A DNA stretch of 56,752 nucleotides. It comes from Thecamonas trahens ATCC 50062. Taxonomy: Eukaryota > Apusozoa > Apusomonadida > Apusomonadidae. The notes below the pieces were generated by a model. That model made no database searches and was not told the origin of the DNA. It saw nothing but the letters and a program-made list of their open reading frames with translations. The position numbers were made by a program, and so were the translations under genes. The stretch is from the NCBI RefSeq assembly GCF_000142905.1, contig NW_013657627.1, positions 166,674 through 223,425 on the forward strand, given 5' to 3'. How positions within the stretch are numbered: the first letter of the stretch is position 1; the number at the start of each line of letters is the position of its first letter. Below are positions 52,701 through 56,752 of this stretch, one piece after another.

Positions 52701-55700
52701 GCAAAGTGGCGTTAGCCAGCGCGAGTGCGTCGTCGTAGGCGCCCTCAACCAAGAGCTGATCGACAAGCCGAGAGTAGAGAGCGGGCTCGTCGCCGCATCC
52801 ATCAACAGAGACCTGGGTGCGGATGCGGGCGACGTCCGCGGCCGAGATGCGTCGGTGGTCAGAGCCTGTGGCGAGGCGGGACTTTTGCAGGCCAGGTGGG
52901 ACCCGAAGCTCGCCGTCGGCGTCGCGGGTTGCAACCAGCGCTCGAAACATGAACCGGCCAGTGGTGGACCTTGTGGCGGCGAGCTCCAGCTCCAGCTCAT
53001 CGTCGCCGCCACCCAGGGTCGAGTTGAGCGGATCAAAGTCATCCATGACGTCGGCGTCGAGCCCACCCGCCCGCCGCGGCGAGACCGAGACCGAGACCGA
53101 GCCTGAGGTCTCTGAGACCGAGCTGACTTCCGAGTGAGTGGCGCGCGTCGACGCAAAGAGTGTAGCCGCGTCGAGGCCGGCCGGGAGCGAGTTCGCCCCC
53201 GCCGGCGAGACTGGCGAGGCCGGCGAGCCGGCAGCGTAGGTCATTGACGCCGCGACACCCGCGGCAACACCGGCGACGTCCTTGGACGACTTGCGGCGGC
53301 GCTTCCACCAGGTCCGCCCGCGCTTGAGAGCAACCGGCTGCGGCTGTGGCTGGGGCGGCTTGGTGGGGACGGCGGCGGGCGAGCCCCAGTTCGACGAATC
53401 GTCTCCCATGTCGGACTCGGGCTCGGGTTCGGGTTCCGGCTCCGGCTCCGAGTCAAAGTCGGGCTCGGGCTCCGATTCGACTTCGAGCTCGTCGTCTGCG
53501 CCTGGCCAGAGGATCTGGCCGTACTGGGCGTGTAAATCGATCGGGGTTTCGAGGAAGACGCCTGCAAAGACAGCGAGCGAGCGGGCACGGGCAAGGACCC
53601 AGCGCTTGAGCACGGAGTCGGGTAGGGCGTCGATGGCTGCGGCAAGTTCAGACGGCTCGAGATGACCGCTGGTGTCGAGGGCGAGAGGGAGGAGGTGCGC
53701 GGCGGCGAGCGCGGCCAGTGGCGAGGCGATGGTGCTTAGCCATGTCATGAGGGATGGAGTGAGGCTGAGCTCGTCTGGCAGCCCACGACAACCGAGTGAG
53801 GCCGCGGTGGCACCGGACGGGAGGCCGAGACTCTGTTCGAGAGCGGCAAGAGCGGCGACGGCAACCGGGATGTTGAGCTGGTCAGCGAGGACTTTGGCTG
53901 CGTCTTGATTGACGGCGTCTGGGTCCAGGGCAGCGGCAACGGCGACAAGAGGCGGTGTGGCGAGGTGCTCGCCGCGGGCGATGAGGCTGGCGAGGTCGCG
54001 CTGGTTCGCGGCAGCGAGGGCTGAGGCCTGGGCAGGCGAGGCGGCGGCAAGGCGCGTGCCGTCGAGCTCGACGAGAATGGCACGGGTGCGGTCTGATGCA
54101 GCGAGGGCGTCGGCGGCGCTGGCAGCATCAGGCGCATGCCAGGGCGCGTCGAGACTGTCGGGCGCAAGACCGGCAGCAAGGACGACGTCGAGGACTGCGG
54201 CCGAGGCCGAGAATGAGGTACGGGTGTGCGCCAAGGTGGCGCGAGCGAGGGCCGGTTCACTGGCGGCGACGGCAAGGTCGAGAGCGGCCGACAGATCGTC
54301 AAGCGCAAGCCAGGTCGAGGCATCGACATGACTGCCAGCGGCGAGCGAGGATGCGGCCGAGTCTATGAGCTCGGCGCGCGTGACGAGGGCGGCGAGGTCG
54401 TCGCCGAGATCGAAAGAGGCGATGACGTCGCGGGCCTTGTCGTAGGCACCGAGGCGGATGCACATGGAGACGAGGTCGCGCGGAGGAGCGAGGACGCGCG
54501 CAACAAGCTCGGCGTCGTCGCCAGCCGGCGCGGCAATGGCGAGGCGCTGGGTGAGCGAGGCGAGCTGGCCGATCAGCCAGCGGGTGCGGGCAACGAGGGC
54601 CGGCGGGCCGGCGGTGGTGCGCAGGTTGGCGGCGAGGCGGGCAAGGACGGGCGGGAGGTGTGCAACGAGGGCGTCGAGGAGTTCGCGCGAGGCGATGGCG
54701 GTGCGACCGTCGAAAGCGGGAGCGAGAGCGAGAGCCGGGGCAAAGACGAGGAGGTAAAGCGCTTCACAAACCGAAAGAAGCAAGGGATGGGCGGGAGCGA
54801 GAGCGTCAAGGTGGTTGCTCAGCGCGGCTGTTGCGACAGACGAGTCTGATGTCGAAGAAGAGAGGATGGAGAGGCCGTGAAAGAGTGCGTAAAAGGCATG
54901 GGCCCACGTGCCGTCAGCGACACAGGAGGCGGATGCCGGGAGCACGGCCGGACCCGGGGCAGCGTCGAGAAGGTCAACGACCAGCTTTTCGGCGGCCGGC
55001 AAGTCGAGGGCCGCGGCGAGGGCGTAGAGCGGCGAGTGATGGGCGAGGAGGTCTAGGAGGTCGAGCGATGGAGCTGAGGGAAGGGCGTCGACGATGCGGA
55101 GGCGGAAGACGAGTGAGGCGACAGCGCCGGCGAGCGAGGGGGCAGGCAGCGGAAGCGGGGCAGCAGAGAGGTCGGTGTCGAGGACATGAGCGAGGGCTGC
55201 GAGGAGCGCGGAGCGGGCAGCCGGCGCTTGGACGACGTCCCATCCGAGGACGAGGAAGAGCGAGGCGAGGCAGGGGAAGAGCGAGGCGAGGCGGGCGAGG
55301 AGCGGCCAATTGGCGGTGCCTGCGGCGGCGAGGGCGAGGTCGAGGACGACGTCGAGGACGTGGCGCTCGCTGACGGTGACGTGCTCGTAGAGCGCGAGCC
55401 AGACGGCCGGCTGGTGCGGAGCGGCCGGGGCATCAAGCACGGCGTGGAGGGCGGGGGCGGTGCGGGAGTCGAGTGAGGTCTTGGCCTCAAAAGCGGCGAG
55501 GAGGTCGGGGGCGTCGAGGGCGAGGAGGGCCATCTGGACGGCGGCAAGAGCCGAAGGCGGGCCGTCGAGGGCGAGTGCGACGAGGGCATTGACGAGGACG
55601 GCGGACGTAGCCGGCGCGACGAGGTCCCAGGCGACGTGGCGGAGCCGGTGGAGAGAGTCGAGGGTGAGGCCGTCGAGGGCAGCCGTGGCGTAGACGTCCT

Positions 55701-56346
55701 GCAGAGCGGCAGAGGCGGCAGTGGCGGCGTGAACGAGGTCCGGGCCGAGATCAGAGCCTGCGGCGACGGACCAAGCCGGCGACTTGAAGACGTGGCGGTA
55801 GAGAGCAGCAGCGCGTGCCGGCGAGGCGGCCCAAAAGGCAGCGAGCTCAAGGCGGCCGTGGCGCGAGTCGAGGGCCGAGGTAAAGGCGGTGAGAGCGCCC
55901 AGGAGCTCGTGGGTGGCTTGCTCGTCGAGTGGGGCGCCTTGCTGCGGAGCGGAGCGAGCAGCAAGGCGATGTGTGGGCGGAAGTAGGAGGGAGTAGATGG
56001 ATCGCCAATACGGCGAGGCCGGCGGAGGCTCCGGGCCATCATCGTGGTCTTGCCACAGCAGCAGATCGAGGACGAGTTCGTTTGCGCGGCGATGAAGGTG
56101 ATCATGGTTTGTGTCTGGAAAGAGGTGGTGAAGGAGAGCCAGAGCAAAGGCCGAGAGATGTGCTGGAGAGGGAGCCGAGGGCGAAGACGACCATGCGACC
56201 GGGACGGAGAAGACAAGCGATTCTAGCAGGGCGTGTGCCTCTGGCGAGTTGTCGAGGTGTGGGCGAGCGGCATGGAGTTGACCTGCGGCGAGGTGGTTGA
56301 CTGCGAGCTGGAGTGCGGTCGCACGTGGGTGTCCGTACCCATCCAT
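49759..56346 (-). CDS. Spastizin-like (ZFYVE26/SPG15) giant helical protein without FYVE domain
   Basis: A single exon of 2195 residues from ATG 56346 (MDGYGHPRAT). Most is Ala/Leu-rich alpha-solenoid. The C-terminal 500 residues align with spastizin: ATKTGLDPSTTWARWGL (family ATKCHIPTTGVWNAWGL), then GLLRDALNVVV, DEMQTIMRDIDPSL (family LQALLRTIDPTL), ALYELQVFMGDHVRAALSCI (family LYELQQFMKDQVRAAMTCI) and YIECGKYKAAYLLAVKHH (family CKLRSAYLIAVKQEH). In animals spastizin and spatacsin bind AP-5 and act in lysosome reformation and endosomal retrieval, with PI3P read by the FYVE finger. I see no C4-type FYVE cluster or R+HHC+ motif in this protein. A glutamate/aspartate-rich stretch lies near residue 960-985. 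AP-5 or spatacsin partners are not in this window. Confidence 0.85.
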   Translation of the reverse strand: MDGYGHPRATALQLAVNHLAAGQLHAARPHLDNSPEAHALLESLVFSVPVAWSSSPSAPSPAHLSAFALALLHHLFPDTNHDHLHRRANELVLDLLLWQDHDDGPEPPPASPYWRSIYSLLLPPTHRLAARSAPQQGAPLDEQATHELLGALTAFTSALDSRHGRLELAAFWAASPARAAALYRHVFKSPAWSVAAGSDLGPDLVHAATAASAALQDVYATAALDGLTLDSLHRLRHVAWDLVAPATSAVLVNALVALALDGPPSALAAVQMALLALDAPDLLAAFEAKTSLDSRTAPALHAVLDAPAAPHQPAVWLALYEHVTVSERHVLDVVLDLALAAAGTANWPLLARLASLFPCLASLFLVLGWDVVQAPAARSALLAALAHVLDTDLSAAPLPLPAPSLAGAVASLVFRLRIVDALPSAPSLDLLDLLAHHSPLYALAAALDLPAAEKLVVDLLDAAPGPAVLPASASCVADGTWAHAFYALFHGLSILSSSTSDSSVATAALSNHLDALAPAHPLLLSVCEALYLLVFAPALALAPAFDGRTAIASRELLDALVAHLPPVLARLAANLRTTAGPPALVARTRWLIGQLASLTQRLAIAAPAGDDAELVARVLAPPRDLVSMCIRLGAYDKARDVIASFDLGDDLAALVTRAELIDSAASSLAAGSHVDASTWLALDDLSAALDLAVAASEPALARATLAHTRTSFSASAAVLDVVLAAGLAPDSLDAPWHAPDAASAADALAASDRTRAILVELDGTRLAAASPAQASALAAANQRDLASLIARGEHLATPPLVAVAAALDPDAVNQDAAKVLADQLNIPVAVAALAALEQSLGLPSGATAASLGCRGLPDELSLTPSLMTWLSTIASPLAALAAAHLLPLALDTSGHLEPSELAAAIDALPDSVLKRWVLARARSLAVFAGVFLETPIDLHAQYGQILWPGADDELEVESEPEPDFDSEPEPEPEPEPESDMGDDSSNWGSPAAVPTKPPQPQPQPVALKRGRTWWKRRRKSSKDVAGVAAGVAASMTYAAGSPASPVSPAGANSLPAGLDAATLFASTRATHSEVSSVSETSGSVSVSVSPRRAGGLDADVMDDFDPLNSTLGGGDDELELELAATRSTTGRFMFRALVATRDADGELRVPPGLQKSRLATGSDHRRISAADVARIRTQVSVDGCGDEPALYSRLVDQLLVEGAYDDALALANATLPGGAPDTVLRAFIKYSADMPAVAAAVLQLRDKAAAAVVVLEHIKQWDIDTGVDLLRKLVAWGQSAPECMAADAAAALQSKYDELKLVQAVMRAGVALPRNSLRVKWLALASRMESSPQAVVEELVSLESGEFELARQVASRYGALNMMASIERDSIAALLGEGKFSAAMHQLNAMHDSGVSAARFLIDSVAGLLAKHRLYLVDFLLQTPPELGVTPKERARLEQRKLGIRVLSLMSETQQRRFASLEDSPALIVETLLMNEEVASLSAVFSALGAELGSQQGLIMTYALKALALPTDDAAAAARVRKRWALRGNPAADDEVRGGHYYASAPNLQLGKALFSLCPDVADAAHAVVGVCEGLSEQLRRVEAVPIATPDADADGGPAVLTRVQAASMPANVIDLVQRLLMFAKSLFTRLYADALEAGSTAFDPEGVSMCDSYLSYVELMKQMFAAGCTTRASLRDFGNPTSVRLVVDALVREDRMQLAIDVATKTGLDPSTTWARWGLNLIRLGNYEEARRKLRFCLARPGGTSPSKRQASGAGEASRTLTEVLATLERPAPLSLEFLEVAMYTFVGEPRPGAMGQFFAQSAELNAPVSAYSNLNSVRLAEARFYLGKYGTPVAEIEFLMRHGLLRDALNVVVASADVPPLAFVKHVVEHVVEFGRLDEMQTIMRDIDPSLNEFTELLVASCAYLSKHAKPVALYELQVFMGDHVRAALSCIHLFLHAPSARAQYGHMERAVGHFEAALAQRDALRAAQRQAKMASAVAAGGELGFSISRPVDTHDPTDQIMDKATMTQNVRRGRLQLEILAHYAETNEAAPYNLFGRTKERCQLAEELLVRDAFSLASRIMAEFSLPSVRILSYSAARMAASGSGNAVKSVDKLLRNIKGTVPDAEWNAVLLAVIQTFASQGKVKVAEKYVKQAIGVATAVSGYIECGKYKAAYLLAVKHHDVDEVRRLRQYAVAAEPKIANLCDKYLAQHL

Positions 56347-56752
56347 ACCCCCCTTGGGTGTGTGGGGAATGTGTTTGTGTGTGTGTGTGTGTGGGGGGGG
56401 GGGGGGGGATGGAGGTGGTGGTGGGGTGGTGAGGTGGTGCGTGACTTGTGTCTTCCGAGTTTGCCTTTGCCTTTGCCTTTGACTCGCCTAGACTTCCATC
56501 AGATCGGGTTGAGGAGGGGGTGATGGTGATGGTGATGGTGATGGTGATGGTGATGGTGATGGTGATGGTGATGGTGATGGTGATGGTGATGGTGATGATG
56601 ATGATGATGATGATGAATCGTCAGGGGAGAATTGGTGGTTAATCGTGTCTGGGGAATGGTGGTTCGTATGGTCGTATGGTGGTGCTGGTGTCAAATAGTG
56701 GTCATTCGGGTGGGGTTGGGGGGGGGGGGGGGGGTTATGTGGCGGAAGGGCG
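56347..56752. other. 406-bp 5' flank of the spastizin-like gene
   Basis: It is the promoter side of the minus-strand gene. It contains (GT)n and a G13 run near 56382-56410, a TTTGCC triple repeat near 56461-56480, the hexamer array and a G16 run near 56717-56734. I see no gene. Confidence 0.5.
56520..56616. repeat. TGATGG hexamer and GAT triplet microsatellite
   Basis: About 12 perfect TGATGG units (56521-56594) followed by GAT triplets to about 56616. It lies about 170-270 bp upstream of the spastizin-like start codon. Confidence 0.95.

Noticed and set aside
55053-56216. 387-residue frame antisense-phase in the spastizin-like N-terminus
   Set aside because: Ser/Pro/Arg-rich shadow of the Ala/Leu-rich true frame.

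Overview
This is a GC-rich nuclear fragment from a unicellular, flagellated eukaryote. Evidence for a eukaryote: GT-AG introns with polypyrimidine-tract acceptors, and an exclusively eukaryotic gene set (IFT54, ATG9, USP14, LSM12, a Hippo/MST kinase with SARAH domain, a spastizin homologue, SLC25 carriers, an ABCG half-transporter). IFT54 implies a cilium or flagellum. Hippo, an Apaf-1-like NB-ARC/WD40 protein and spastizin together suggest a protist on or near the amoebozoan/apusozoan/opisthokont side of the tree. An apusomonad such as Thecamonas would fit, but that placement is inference from gene content and genome style. The window holds about 23 protein genes, no recognisable tRNA or rRNA, one 100-N assembly gap inside an IFT54 intron, and many G/C-tract and triplet or hexamer repeats.

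Layout. 300-1945 (+) Hippo/MST kinase; 1976-3255 (-) SLC25A32-type mitochondrial folate/FAD carrier; 3523-4076 (-) unknown; 4339-5685 (+) secreted histidine acid phosphatase; an unusual AT-rich island near 6050-6360; 6511-6787 (+) tiny two-helix membrane protein. Next comes a head-to-head pair of giant paralogous receptors, 6725-11227 (-) and 11457-16037 (+), each with a leucine-rich-repeat ectodomain, a Cys-rich module, about ten membrane helices and a coiled-coil tail. 15954-16319 (-) is a decayed FG-GAP/VCBS fragment; 16322-18382 (-) a DUF4874/DUF4832-like surface protein; 19019-19637 (+) TMEM222/RTE1; 19656-21560 (-) a PHD plus split-RING protein; 21668-23355 (-) IFT54; 24011-26218 (+) ATG9; 26366-27445 (+) a type I membrane protein; 27902-29923 (+) an ABCG transporter; 30481-31404 (+) SLC25A38-type glycine carrier; 31437-32117 (-) LSM12; 32510-38275 (+) a kinase-NB-ARC-WD40 protein; 38328-39988 (-) USP14; 40696-40971 (+) a 91-residue unknown; 41087-44563 (-) an ankyrin-WW-coiled-coil protein; 44659-45093 a 20-bp minisatellite; 45726-47618 (+) a Cys/His-cluster protein; 47482-49626 (-) a vezatin/INP2-like protein; 49759-56346 (-) a spastizin homologue without a visible FYVE domain.

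Organisation. Genes are packed: convergent neighbours are 18-52 bp apart or overlap at their 3' ends (63 bp and 137 bp), while divergent neighbours share 230-700 bp promoters. Introns are few, short and pushed against the 5' end of the gene (first exons of 19-142 nt), with a strong GTAYG donor preference. These are ordinary eukaryotic neighbours and do not form operons. Several do bear on shared processes: membrane traffic and degradation (ATG9, spastizin homologue, USP14, acid phosphatase), mitochondrial one-carbon and glycine/haem supply (SLC25A32, SLC25A38), and surface sensing and signalling (LRR receptors, Hippo, kinase-NB-ARC-WD40).

The most striking element is the 1921-residue kinase-NB-ARC-WD40 protein. 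It is built like Apaf-1 but with a protein kinase where the death-fold domain would be. The divergent LRR/polytopic receptor pair is second.
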